Origin: VXNE01 sp965208745
GTDB lineage: Bacteria > Pseudomonadota > Gammaproteobacteria > Pseudomonadales > Azotimanducaceae
Reading direction: 5' to 3'
DNA length: 64,000 nt
Assembly: GCA_965208745.1 (NCBI GenBank)
Contig: CBDBPN010000003.1
Span: 434,001-498,000, forward strand
A model generated the notes under the pieces. It made no database searches and was not told where the DNA came from. It saw nothing but the letters and a program-made list of their open reading frames with translations. The first letter of the stretch is position 1. Each line of letters starts with the position of its first letter. A program made the position numbers and the translations under genes. Below, piece by piece: positions 16,547 to 24,982 of the stretch.

Positions 16547-17385
16547 GCCGTTCGGAGCGTGCCGCGCTGGTGGATCGCGGCTGTGGGCTGTCGCTGTCGC
16601 GGCAGTGTGCTCTGCTCGGCTTGAGCCGCTCGTCGCAGTACTACGAGCCGGTGGGGGAGAGCGCGGCGAACCTGGCGCTGATGCGCCGCTTGGACGAGTT
16701 GCATCTGGAACATCCGTTCTACGGCAGCCGGCAGTTGGTGCGGCACCTGCGCCGTGAGGGCGTGGTCGCCGGCCGGCACCGCGTGCGGCGGCTGATGCGG
16801 CGGATGGGCATGGAGGCGGTGTACCGCAAGCCGCGCACCAGTGCGGCCAACCCGGAGCATCGCGTGTACCCCTACCTGCTGCGCGACCTCGTGATCGACC
16901 GACCGGACCAGGTGTGGTGCGCGGACATCACCCACATCCCTGTTTCGCAGGGGTTTTTCCACTTGGTGGCCGTGATGGACTGGGCCAGCCGCCACGTCCT
17001 GTCGTGGCGCCTGTCGAACACCATGGACAGCGCCTTCTGTGTCGAGGCGCTCGAGGCGGCGCTGCACCTCGGCGTGCCGGAGATCTTCAACACCGACCAG
17101 GGCGCCCAGTTCACCAGCGTCGCGTTCACCGACAAGGTGCGCGCCTGCGGCGCGCGCTGTTCCATGGACGGCCGCGGCCGCTATCTCGACAACATCTTCA
17201 TCGAGCGGCTGTGGCGTTCGCTGAAGTACGAGGCGGTGTACCTGCACGAGTTGGCCGACGGCCGCGACGCCGAACGCGTCATCGACTCCTGGTTCCGCTT
17301 CTACGGGGAGTCGCGTCCGCATTCGTCGCTGGGCGGCCGCACGCCCGGCGAGGTCTACCGGGGCATCGTGGAGGACGCCGCGTGA
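16516..17385 (+). CDS. IS3-family transposase OrfB (read by -1 frameshift)
   Basis: The frame entered by a -1 shift reads GFFSARVGALSRSERAALVD and then a full IS3 catalytic domain of about 280 residues. It contains an HTH_21-like region (HPFYGSRQLVRHLRREG), then the DDE residues in WCADITHIPV, FNTDQGAQFTS and YLDNIFIERLWRSLK. The C-terminus has SRPHSSLGGRTPGEVY, typical of the family. It integrates the element as the OrfAB fusion. No start codon with a convincing ribosome-binding site is apparent at the beginning, consistent with expression by frameshifting. Confidence 0.92.
   Translation, partial: GFFSARVGALSRSERAALVDRGCGLSLSRQCALLGLSRSSQYYEPVGESAANLALMRRLDELHLEHPFYGSRQLVRHLRREGVVAGRHRVRRLMRRMGMEAVYRKPRTSAANPEHRVYPYLLRDLVIDRPDQVWCADITHIPVSQGFFHLVAVMDWASRHVLSWRLSNTMDSAFCVEALEAALHLGVPEIFNTDQGAQFTSVAFTDKVRACGARCSMDGRGRYLDNIFIERLWRSLKYEAVYLHELADGRDAERVIDSWFRFYGESRPHSSLGGRTPGEVYRGIVEDAA
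16519..16525 (+). promoter_or_regulatory. Probable -1 ribosomal frameshift site, seven T
   Basis: A run of seven T lies in the orfA/orfB overlap. OrfA reads GAT TTT TTT CTG here, and slipping back one base gives GGA TTT TTT TCT, which enters the orfB frame. This is the expected place and direction for IS3 programmed frameshifting, although A-rich slippery sites are more usual in this family. Confidence 0.7.
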
Positions 17386-17509
17386 GCCGGGCGGGGGCCA
17401 TGACAGCCGGGAACGCCACGGCCCTCGCCGCGTCAAGCCGCTGCGCGGCTCCTCCACTTCGTTGCGGCCCTTCGGGTGACACGGCGAGTGCCGCGGCGAA
17501 CGGGTTGGC

Positions 17510-17537
17510 GACGACCGGAAGGGTCCTTCCGGTCGTC
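17510..17537. repeat. Perfect 28-nt palindrome in the IS3 non-coding tail
   Basis: GACGACCGGAAGG (17510-17522) and CCTTCCGGTCGTC (17525-17537) form a perfect 13-bp stem with a 2-nt spacer. It lies between orfB and the right end in a region (17386-17668) without a credible gene. It may terminate or insulate transcription, or bind a protein. Confidence 0.65.
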
Positions 17538-17668
17538 ACCGACCGGCCTTCCCACACCACCACCACCGCCGCCTCGACGAGGCCGTTGACATCGGCACCG
17601 CGCGTCGGCAGGGTCCGTTCATCGAGGGCATCAGACCACTCGGAGTACACCTTAACTCCGCCCTCGGA

Positions 17669-17694
17669 CTGTCCAACGAACCAGGACCCCCTCA
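17669..17694 (-). repeat. IS3 right inverted repeat
   Basis: Read on the reverse strand, it starts TGAGGGGGTCCTGGTT and ends TGGACAG, 21 of 26 identical to the left end. GAG, the target duplication, follows at 17695-17697. Confidence 0.8.
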
Positions 17695-17948
17695 GAGAAC
17701 GTCGGCGCCATTTGGAGCTTCTTTGTGGATTGGTCAAGCACCAGCTTCATTAGCCGGACCTCTACCGCGTAGGCTCCATACAATGTCGTAACCCGAACAT
17801 GCAAGCCGCCGCCGATTCGCGGTCGCTGGCCGTCGGCCAGCCTTGCGACTCTAAGCCGAAGTTCCCCCCTGATTTCCCACTGATTGTCTGGCCAAGCGGT
17901 TGATTTGGCAAGGTTTCTGCGGCCTACAGATCGGGAAAATGTAGCCAT
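17695..17948 (-). pseudogene. 5' part of the unknown ORF, hit by IS3 and abutted by IS1634
   Basis: Reverse-strand open frame MATFSRSVGRRNLAKSTAWP, continuing through RVTTLYGAYAVEVRLMKLVL to APTFS, where the IS3 target duplication lies. It continues in frame at 16192. The frame is also open upstream to an ATG at 17972, but 17941 onward appears to be the left end of the IS1634 element, so the native 5' end has probably been lost. The product is not recognised. Two elements have landed on the same small gene. Confidence 0.55.
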
Positions 17949-17977
17949 GTAAATATCGGATTTGTTCGTCATGAAGA

Positions 17978-18006
17978 TTGATATGAAAGAATTTGACGGC
18001 TATAAT
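17978..18006 (+). promoter_or_regulatory. Sigma-70-type promoter of the IS1634 transposase
   Basis: TTGATA (17978-17983), a 17-bp spacer, then a perfect TATAAT (18001-18006). Transcription would begin near the ATG at 18015, so the mRNA would be almost leaderless. The corresponding place in copy 2 has TTGACT, 17 bp and CACGAT, a much weaker -10. Confidence 0.72.
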
Positions 18007-18014
18007 TCGTAGCC

Positions 18015-19745
18015 ATGTACATCGAGTCCGTCCCGAACCGCAACTCCCCACCCGCCATCCTCCTGCGCGAATCCTACCGACACGGCGGCAAAGTCAAAAA
18101 GCGCACCCTCGCCAACCTCTCCAAATGGCCCGCCACCCTCATCGAGGGCCTGCGCGTCCTGCTCAAGGGCGGCGCCGCCGTGGCCCGCCCCGAAGACGCC
18201 TTCGACATCGTGCGCGCCCGCCCGCACGGGCATGTCGCCGCCGTGCTCGGCACGCTCAAAAAACTGCGCATCGAGCGGCTCATCGCCCCGCAACGCGGCC
18301 CCGAACGCGACCGGGTGCTGGCCCTGATCGTCGCCCGGGTGCTCGAACCCGGCTCCAAGCTCGCCGCCGCGCGCAACCTGGCCGAGGCCACGGCAGGCGA
18401 TTCGCTGGCCGAGACGCTTGCCCTCGGCGCGGTGGACGAGGATGCGCTGTACGCGGCCATGGACTGGCTGTTGAACCGCCAGGAACGCATCGAACAAACC
18501 CTCGCCCGGCGGCATCTGACCGACGGCGCGCTGGTGCTCTACGATTTGACCTCGGTGTACCTGGAAGGGCGGTGCTGCCCACTGGCCAAGCGCGGGCATT
18601 CCCGCGACGGCAAGCGTGGCAAGCTGCAGATCGAGTTCGGCCTGTTGTGCGACGCCGAGGGCCGGCCGGTGGCGGTGGAGGTGTTCCCCGGCAACGCCGC
18701 CGATCCGGCCACGGTGGGGGTGCAGATCGACAAGCTCCGGGCCCGCTTCGGGCTGAGGAAGGTGGTGCTGGTGGGCGACCGGGGGATGCTGACCGAGGCG
18801 CGCATCCGCGAGGAGGTGAAACCGGCGGGACTGGACTGGATCGGCGCGTTGCGTGGGCCGGCGATCCGCAAGCTGGTCGAATCCGGGGCGGTGCGGTTGT
18901 CGTTGTTCGATGAGACCGACCTGGTGGAGGTGCGCGCCGACGCCTATCCCGGCGAGCGCCTGATGGTGTGCCGCAATCCGCTGTTGGCCGAAGAGCGCGC
19001 GCGCAAGCGCGAACAACTGCTCGAGGCCACCGAGAAGCTGCTTGAGCCCATCGTGGCGGCCACGCGGCGCAAGAAACGACGCCTGACCGGCGAGGACAAG
19101 ATCGGCGAGCGGGTCGGCAAGGTCATCGGCAAGTTCAAGATGGCCAAGCACTTCGACTGGCACGTCGACGACAACGGCGCCTTCGGCTACCACAGAAACG
19201 CCCCGTCCATCGCCGCGGAAGCGGCGCTCGACGGGCTGTATGTCATCCGCACCAGCCTCTCGGAGTCCGAACTGGACGACCGGGGCACGGTGCGTGCCTA
19301 CAAACGCTTGAGCACCGTGGAGCGGGCCTTCCGCAGCCTGAAAAGCGTGGACCTGAAGGTGCGGCCGGTGTTCCACCGCACCGCCGAACGGGTGCGCGCC
19401 CATGTGCTTTTGTGCATGCTGGCCCACTACGTGGAATGGCACATGCGCCGCCGCCTCGCGCCGCTGCTGTTCGACGACGAGGATCCTGCCGGCGCCGAGG
19501 CGCAGCGCACCTCCGTCGTCGCCCCGGCCCGGGTCTCCGAATCCGCCCGGCGCAAGGCCCGCACGAAACGCACCGAGGAGGGCTGGCCCGTGCACAGCTT
19601 CCAGTCCCTGCTGCGGGACCTGGCCACCGTCACCAAGAACCGTGTGGCGCCCCGTCTGCCCGGCGCCGAACCCTTCGATGTCCTCGCCCGACCCACCGAA
19701 CTGCAGCGCAAAGCCTTCCGGCTGCTCGGTGTGCGTCTACAATAG
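18015..19745 (+). CDS. IS1634-family transposase, copy 1
   Basis: A 576-residue IS4-like DDE transposase of the IS1634 group. Recognisable blocks are LARRHLTDGALVLYDLTSVY (first Asp), CPLAKRGHSRDGKRGKLQIE, VLVGDRGMLTEARI (second Asp) and KRLSTVERAFRSLKSVDLKV (Glu), with a C-terminal HVLLCMLAHYVEWHM helix. The frame is full-length and intact. It is clearly diverged from the second copy in this window, roughly 80% identical by eye, so the two are separate insertions rather than a recent duplication. Confidence 0.94.
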   Translation: MYIESVPNRNSPPAILLRESYRHGGKVKKRTLANLSKWPATLIEGLRVLLKGGAAVARPEDAFDIVRARPHGHVAAVLGTLKKLRIERLIAPQRGPERDRVLALIVARVLEPGSKLAAARNLAEATAGDSLAETLALGAVDEDALYAAMDWLLNRQERIEQTLARRHLTDGALVLYDLTSVYLEGRCCPLAKRGHSRDGKRGKLQIEFGLLCDAEGRPVAVEVFPGNAADPATVGVQIDKLRARFGLRKVVLVGDRGMLTEARIREEVKPAGLDWIGALRGPAIRKLVESGAVRLSLFDETDLVEVRADAYPGERLMVCRNPLLAEERARKREQLLEATEKLLEPIVAATRRKKRRLTGEDKIGERVGKVIGKFKMAKHFDWHVDDNGAFGYHRNAPSIAAEAALDGLYVIRTSLSESELDDRGTVRAYKRLSTVERAFRSLKSVDLKVRPVFHRTAERVRAHVLLCMLAHYVEWHMRRRLAPLLFDDEDPAGAEAQRTSVVAPARVSESARRKARTKRTEEGWPVHSFQSLLRDLATVTKNRVAPRLPGAEPFDVLARPTELQRKAFRLLGVRLQ

Positions 19746-19827
19746 CGTACCCAGTACCCGCCCGCTAGAAATCCGTGATCTCTGCAAAAATCAATGGGTT
19801 AGCTCGGATCGACTCTGGAAGTTCGGT

Positions 19828-21507
19828 CTAGCCCAAGTCGATCACGTAGATCGTGTTCGCCGCGTCGCCCGCGACCCAGGCGCTCTCGCCATCGGTGGTG
19901 ATACCGTTGAACAGCATCGTGTTCGGGAAGGCGCCGCTGGGAGGCACGTGTAGCTCGAGGTCTTCCGCGATCGTCGCCGACTCGCCGCTCGCCGGGTCCA
20001 GGGCGATCACGCGGCGGGCGCCGGCCTCGACGACGTAGATCGAACCATTCGCGGCCGCGATGCCTTCCGGCTGGTCGAGGCCTTCGGCAACCGTCTCGGC
20101 GCCGCCGTCGCCAATGCGGAGCACGGCACCCGCGAGGTTGTCGGCGACATAGAGGACACCGCCCGCGGCGGTCAGTCCGGCCGGTCCCGAGAGCCCCTGG
20201 GCGAGGACCCGTTTCTCCTCGGGATTGTCGGGCGAGAAGGCGATCACGTTGCCGGCGCCCCATTGGCTGACGACGATGTCGCCCTCGAACTGGATCGCAT
20301 CGATGGGCGCCGCCAGCTCGCCGAAGATCTGCACCAACGCGTCCGCGGCCGGGTCCCAGAGTCGGACGGCGTTGTCGAACCAGCTCGACAGCACGAGACG
20401 GCCTTCGTCCGCGGCATGGACCGACATCGACGTGCCAATGTCCGAGAAGCCGATCACGTCGCGCACGACGCCGAGCTCGTCACCGGTGGCCGGATCGAGC
20501 TGGCGCAGGGCGAAGAAGTCGGCCACTACGAGCCGGGTCGCGTCGCCGCTACCAGTGAGCGCCACCCCGCCGGGCATGTTCAGTCCGCCTTCGAGCACCA
20601 TGCGGTTCTCGCCAGGGGACAGGGCCTCCACGATGAAGCCATCGGCGAAGCTCGAGATGAACAGACGGTCCGAGGCATCGAAGGCGAAGTTGTCGAGCCC
20701 GGGCTGGACGCGGGCGACGACCTCCTTGCCGCCGTCCTCGCCGATGCGAATGACCTCGCCCCGGAGCGAGTCGAGCACGTGGAGCACCCCTTCGCTGTTG
20801 AACTTGACGGCGGCAGGCACCTCGAAGCCGCTCGCGACCGTTTCCATCTCGCCGCTGTCGACATCGACGCGGACGACCTCGCCCCGGAACCACCGCGGCC
20901 CGTATAGCCGGCCGTCGGCGGAACCCCAGTCCATGCCGTTCAGGCCGCAGTCGGGACCGAGGTCGTCGCGGATGATCCGCGGCTCCTCCTCGCCCGCGGG
21001 GTCGAGTTCGAACAGGTTGGTGCCCATGAAGCACTGGGAGACGAACAGCCGGCCGTCGTCCGAGAAGGTGATCGGGTTGACGCCGACGCCTGGCGAAGCG
21101 ACCACCCGGGTCTCGCCTGTGGGTGTGCGCATGGCGACCTCGCCGTCACTGATGTCGGTCCAGTACACGGAACCATCGGGGCCGAATGCGAGGTCATCCG
21201 GGGACTTGGCTCCATCGCCGGGGCCCCACGCGTCGAGGATCTCGCCGCTCTCCGGATCGATCCGCGCGACCGCCGGCGTCACCACGGAGGTGAGATACAG
21301 GTCGCCGTCGGGCCCGAAGAGGATGCCGTTGATGCCGCGGAAGCTGGCGCTTTCGCCGATCGTGCGGACGCTTTCAGCGCCGGCATCCGCCACCTCGGCG
21401 TCCGGGGCATCGCACCCGGCAAGCGCGGCCAGGGCGCCCAGACATACCGTGTTCAAAGCCAGTCGCAAGGGCGTCTGAACCCCAATGATCGATCGCAGAA
21501 ACATCAT
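19828..21507 (-). CDS. Secreted beta-propeller lipoprotein (SMP-30/NHL-like)
   Basis: A 559-residue lipoprotein. ATG 21507 is chosen because it gives the signal peptide with lipobox LAGC and overlaps the preceding stop by ATGA. The rest is built of repeated beta-propeller blades of the SMP-30/NHL type. Examples are GILFGPDGDLYLTS, DDLAFGPDGSVYWTD, ITFSDDGRLFVSQ, AVKFNSEGVLHVLDS and GIAAANGSIYVVEA. Such proteins can be lactonases or binding scaffolds; no catalytic set can be assigned. It is coupled to the BAAT-like hydrolase gene. The 3' end lies 3 bp from an IS1634 element, so the last residues may have been altered. Confidence 0.82.
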   Translation of the reverse strand: MMFLRSIIGVQTPLRLALNTVCLGALAALAGCDAPDAEVADAGAESVRTIGESASFRGINGILFGPDGDLYLTSVVTPAVARIDPESGEILDAWGPGDGAKSPDDLAFGPDGSVYWTDISDGEVAMRTPTGETRVVASPGVGVNPITFSDDGRLFVSQCFMGTNLFELDPAGEEEPRIIRDDLGPDCGLNGMDWGSADGRLYGPRWFRGEVVRVDVDSGEMETVASGFEVPAAVKFNSEGVLHVLDSLRGEVIRIGEDGGKEVVARVQPGLDNFAFDASDRLFISSFADGFIVEALSPGENRMVLEGGLNMPGGVALTGSGDATRLVVADFFALRQLDPATGDELGVVRDVIGFSDIGTSMSVHAADEGRLVLSSWFDNAVRLWDPAADALVQIFGELAAPIDAIQFEGDIVVSQWGAGNVIAFSPDNPEEKRVLAQGLSGPAGLTAAGGVLYVADNLAGAVLRIGDGGAETVAEGLDQPEGIAAANGSIYVVEAGARRVIALDPASGESATIAEDLELHVPPSGAFPNTMLFNGITTDGESAWVAGDAANTIYVIDLG

Positions 21508-22934
21508 GGCTGGTCGTTGCCTCCCGTCTTCAAGAACTCGATTTTCCTGACGTGTGCCTTGCGTGCCCCATGGAAGTTCTCCGCGGGCGTCCCGCCCATC
21601 CTGAAGGCGACCGAAGTATCCAGCGGGTGTCGAACGAGTGCGGAGCCAACCAGCGAGGTGACGAACATCCGTTCGGCCGACGACGCCAGGTGTCCCCCTC
21701 CGGTGACCTTGATGTGCTCGACAGGGTATGCGTGGTTCCTGGCCCGCAGGCGCTTGACCACCTGGTCCGCTGCGGGTGTCGAAGGCCATATCCCGTCGTC
21801 ATCGCCCGAAATGAGCAGGACCGGGGATTGGATGTTCTCCACCGGGATCAGGTATGGCGCGGCATCGTCCTGCGTGAGCATGCCCATCAGCATGTGGCGT
21901 TGAAACCAGACCAAGCCGTCGCCGTACTTCTGGCTCACGCCCAGGAGATCTTCGAATCCGGTCCCCTCCATCAACCCGAACGTGGGTAGCGGGCGCCCCT
22001 GGTAAGTCCATGCGTGCAGGTACGTCATCGCCGGGCTGCAGCAGGCACTGTTGACGATGTTGGAGGGCACACCCGAAACGACCGCGGACACTTCGTCCGG
22101 ATAGGTCGCCGCAATCAGCAGCACGGCCTCGCCACCACGGGAAGCACCCATGAGCCCAACCTTCTCGTGGCCGGTTTCCGCCTTCAGGAACGCTATCGCA
22201 TCCGCGAAGTACTCCAACGGGATATCGACCAGTTCCTTCGGACGATCCGGGTAGTTGAAGTGCGCGATCGCGAGCGCCGTGAATCCTTCGCTGGCGATGG
22301 CGCGGGCCGCGCTTTCCGGCGCCCCGCCACCCGATCCGGATACCACGAGCACCGGAGGGTAAGGACCGTCCTCCGCGGACGAGAACATCACGCCGCGCAG
22401 TTGCTCGTGCGCGACCTCCTCACGAACGACGTCTTCGGCCGCGAAGAGCACTCGATGCGCCCCCGACACCTCGACGGTGTCGATGGAATCCGCCCGTGTC
22501 TCCAGCCAGGCCGTCAGCTTCACCACCGTGCTCCGCCCCAGGACGGGCGCGCCCGGCCACGCCGTAGCCGCAGGGTCCACGTATCGACTCGCAGCCAGCT
22601 CCGACGCGGGCACGGGCAACATGGACCAGAAGAGCCCGAAAGCGTCCACTCCCGTGTACGTGCCGTCGACGGAGGCCAGCGTGCCCGGGTCCACGCGACC
22701 GTCGCTGTCCGCGTAGTAGACCCCGCGTGACGTCCAGACCTGTTGCCCGTCGTCCACAAGGGAAGCTTCGACGATGACCTTGCCGCCGGGCACGGCGCCG
22801 CTCACCTGTATCGCAGGTTCCTCCAGCATCATGCGGGGATCCGGGGACACCGAGATCGCCGGTGCTCCGGCAACCGCGCCGCACGCATACAGCGCGATCA
22901 AGGCAAGCGTCGAACGTGGAACGATATGACTCAT
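21504..22934 (-). CDS. Exported acyl-CoA thioesterase/BAAT-family alpha/beta hydrolase
   Basis: A 476-residue protein with an apparent signal peptide (MSHIVPRSTLALIALYACGA, cleavage near AGAPA). It has an N-terminal BAAT-type immunoglobulin-like domain (DPRMMLEEPAIQVSG, GVDAFGLFWSM) and a C-terminal alpha/beta hydrolase. The nucleophile elbow is GLMGASRGGEAVLL (Ser), the acid is in LLISGDDDGIW and the histidine in VTGGGHLAS. The family includes acyl-CoA thioesterases and bile acid-CoA:amino acid N-acyltransferases, many with Cys in place of Ser; Ser favours hydrolase activity. An exported location argues against CoA substrates. Overlaps the propeller gene by ATGA. Confidence 0.85.
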   Translation of the reverse strand: MSHIVPRSTLALIALYACGAVAGAPAISVSPDPRMMLEEPAIQVSGAVPGGKVIVEASLVDDGQQVWTSRGVYYADSDGRVDPGTLASVDGTYTGVDAFGLFWSMLPVPASELAASRYVDPAATAWPGAPVLGRSTVVKLTAWLETRADSIDTVEVSGAHRVLFAAEDVVREEVAHEQLRGVMFSSAEDGPYPPVLVVSGSGGGAPESAARAIASEGFTALAIAHFNYPDRPKELVDIPLEYFADAIAFLKAETGHEKVGLMGASRGGEAVLLIAATYPDEVSAVVSGVPSNIVNSACCSPAMTYLHAWTYQGRPLPTFGLMEGTGFEDLLGVSQKYGDGLVWFQRHMLMGMLTQDDAAPYLIPVENIQSPVLLISGDDDGIWPSTPAADQVVKRLRARNHAYPVEHIKVTGGGHLASSAERMFVTSLVGSALVRHPLDTSVAFRMGGTPAENFHGARKAHVRKIEFLKTGGNDQP

Positions 22935-23085
22935 CGTGGACGTCTGGATCGGCTCGGAGACGGGCAGCAACCGGAGATCGAAACGCCCGATTGTATCCTG
23001 CGCGGAACGGCGCGCCCGCCGAGGCGCAACGCGGATTCCACTGCCGTTACACTTCCATGTACCCGATCCTTCGGATGCCAAGCCG

Positions 23086-24954
23086 ATGCGCCTTCTCACC
23101 GCCGCCGCCGCTACCCTCCTCGCCCTGTCCGCTGCCGCCGACACCTCGTACGCGCCGTCCGGGGATCACGCGAACCGCGTGTTCTGGGGGGACACCCACC
23201 TGCACACCAAGCTGTCGATGGACGCAAGCTCCCGCGGCAACCGCAACCTGGGCCCGGAGGCGGCGTACGTGGTGGCGCGCGGCGGAACGGTGATCGCGCA
23301 CAACGGCATGGAAGCGCGGCTGCGCCGGCCGCTCGACTTCCTGGTCGTCGCCGACCACGCCGAGAATCTCGGGGTCGCCGACGGGCTGTGGGCGGCGGAC
23401 CCCGTGCTGCTCGCTACAGAAACCGGCAAACGCTTCTACGGAGAACTGCAGGATCTCCTGGCGGACGGCCCGACGGCCGATGCGGTGACCGAGTTCATCA
23501 TCGGCGTCGCGCGGCCCGATGCGCAGATTCGGGACGAACGATTCAGGCGCTCGATCTGGAACCACGTCACCGCCATGGCCGAGCAGTACAACGAACCGGG
23601 GCGTTTCACGGCGTTCATCGGCTACGAGTGGACTTCGCGCTTCGAGGACGCCAGCCGCCATCGGGTGGTCATCTTCAAGGACGGCGCTTCGACCGTGGAC
23701 CGGATCCTGCCTTTCTCCGCCGTCGACAGTCCCGACCCCGAGGAACTCTGGCGCTTCCTCAACCGCTATGAGGAGCTTACCGGCGGCGAAGTCCTGGCCA
23801 TCGCGCACAACTCGAACCTCAGCAACGCCCGGGAGTTCGCGCTGAGCAACCGCGCCGGCCAGCCCCTCGGCCTGGCGCACCTGCGCTTGCGCCTTCGCTG
23901 GGAGCCGCTCCTCGAGGTCACCCAGATCAAGGGGGACAGCGAGACCAACTCGATCCTCTCCCCAAGGGACGAGTTCGCCGACTACGAGAATTGGGAGAGC
24001 TGGGCGGTCATCGACGGCTGGCCGGGCCCCGTCATCGAGGACCGCGTGGACGATCCGGACGGCGCCGTGCGTGCGCGGCCGGCCGGGGAGCTGCAGTACG
24101 AGTACGCAAGGTCCGCGCTGAAGATCGGCCTGGATCAGCAGGCCCAGTACGGCGTCAATCCGTTCAAGTTCGGCCTGATCGGGAGCACCGACGCGCATAG
24201 CAGCCTGCCGGCCGTCGCGGAGGACAACTTCTGGGGCAAGCACGCGATCGTCGAGCCATACGCCGGGCGCATCACGCACCCCCGCTACCGGTGGCGCATG
24301 GCCGCTTCGGGCTATGCCGCCGTCTGGGCGCGCGAGAACACCCGCGAAGCGCTCTTCGCGGCGATGAAACGCAAGGAAACGTACGCGACGACCGGACCGC
24401 GCATGGTCGTGCGCTTCTTCGGCGGTTGGGACTTCGCGCCCGGCGACGCGCTCGTCCCCAACCTCGCGGGGCCAGGTTACGCCAGGGGCGTGCCCATGGG
24501 CGGCGATCTGTCGACCGCGCCCGACGGCAAGGCGCCCACGTTCCTCGTCGGCGCAACGAAGGACCCGATCGGGGGGAACCTGGACCGGGTGCAGATCGTC
24601 AAGGGCTGGCGCGACGCCGGCGGCGGGCTGCATGAGCGCGTCTTCAACGTCGCACTGTCGGACGGGCGCAGCGTCGCGGAGGACGGTACGACGTCGCCGG
24701 TGGGATCCACGGTCGACACGGCCACCGCCTCGTACACGAACACCATCGGCGACTCCGGCCTGACCGCGGTGTGGCGCGATCCCGATTTCGACCCGCAGGC
24801 GCACGCCTTCTACTACGTGCGGGTCCTCGAGATTCCGACACCCCGGTGGCCGGCCTACGACGCCCGCTACTTCGGCATCGACGAGATTCCGGGGAACGTG
24901 CCGCTCGTGACCCAGGAACGCGCCTACACCTCGCCCATCTGGTATACGCCTTGA
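23086..24954 (+). CDS. DUF3604 domain protein, exported
   Basis: A 622-residue DUF3604 protein with signal peptide MRLLTAAAATLLALSAAADT from ATG 23086. The PHP-like metal motifs are RVFWGDTHLHTKLSMDA, DFLVVADHAENLG, FIGYEWTS, LAIAHNSNLS and LIGSTDAHSS, which place His and Asp residues as in polymerase-and-histidinol-phosphatase-type phosphoesterases. The reaction is unknown. It is divergent from the BAAT-like hydrolase gene and 28 bp from a SASA-type esterase. A second DUF3604 protein with extra N-terminal domains is encoded at 57244. Confidence 0.9.
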   Translation: MRLLTAAAATLLALSAAADTSYAPSGDHANRVFWGDTHLHTKLSMDASSRGNRNLGPEAAYVVARGGTVIAHNGMEARLRRPLDFLVVADHAENLGVADGLWAADPVLLATETGKRFYGELQDLLADGPTADAVTEFIIGVARPDAQIRDERFRRSIWNHVTAMAEQYNEPGRFTAFIGYEWTSRFEDASRHRVVIFKDGASTVDRILPFSAVDSPDPEELWRFLNRYEELTGGEVLAIAHNSNLSNAREFALSNRAGQPLGLAHLRLRLRWEPLLEVTQIKGDSETNSILSPRDEFADYENWESWAVIDGWPGPVIEDRVDDPDGAVRARPAGELQYEYARSALKIGLDQQAQYGVNPFKFGLIGSTDAHSSLPAVAEDNFWGKHAIVEPYAGRITHPRYRWRMAASGYAAVWARENTREALFAAMKRKETYATTGPRMVVRFFGGWDFAPGDALVPNLAGPGYARGVPMGGDLSTAPDGKAPTFLVGATKDPIGGNLDRVQIVKGWRDAGGGLHERVFNVALSDGRSVAEDGTTSPVGSTVDTATASYTNTIGDSGLTAVWRDPDFDPQAHAFYYVRVLEIPTPRWPAYDARYFGIDEIPGNVPLVTQERAYTSPIWYTP

Positions 24955-24982
24955 GGGCGGGGCAGTCGGCGGGAGTCGAAGG

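Larger units (their letters stand above)
16196..17694 (+). mobile_element. IS3-family insertion sequence, complete
   Basis: A 1499-bp element bounded by imperfect inverted repeats and flanked by a 3-bp target duplication, GAG at 16193-16195 and 17695-17697. It carries orfA (16262-16546) and orfB in the -1 frame (to 17385), the standard IS3 organisation. About 280 bp of non-coding sequence lies between orfB and the right repeat, so it is somewhat longer than most IS3 members (roughly 1.2-1.5 kb). Both open frames look intact, so it could be active. It interrupts an ORF on the opposite strand. Confidence 0.9.
17941..19824 (+). mobile_element. IS1634-family insertion sequence, copy 1
   Basis: The limits are inferred by comparison with the second copy (62092-63978). 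Both start with GTAGCCATGTAAA and both end GACTCTGGAAGTTC, and the intervals are 1884 and 1887 bp. An 11-bp direct repeat, GTAGCCATGTA, occurs at 17941-17951 and again at 18009-18019, where it overlaps the transposase start codon; copy 2 has the same spacing. I see no clear terminal inverted repeat or target duplication, so the true ends may differ. The right limit is 3 bp from the stop codon of the adjacent beta-propeller gene. Confidence 0.7.

Noticed and set aside
17820..17850. CGACTCTAAGCCGAAGTTC as a copy of the IS1634 right end
   Set aside because: It resembles GACTCTGGAAGTTC but has a 5-nt insert, is in the same orientation as the real end, and lies inside a reverse-strand coding frame; likely coincidence.
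18000..19595. A 531-codon reverse-strand frame opposite the IS1634 transposase
   Set aside because: The same shadow occurs opposite copy 2 (62368-63918); the transposase on the other strand is certain.
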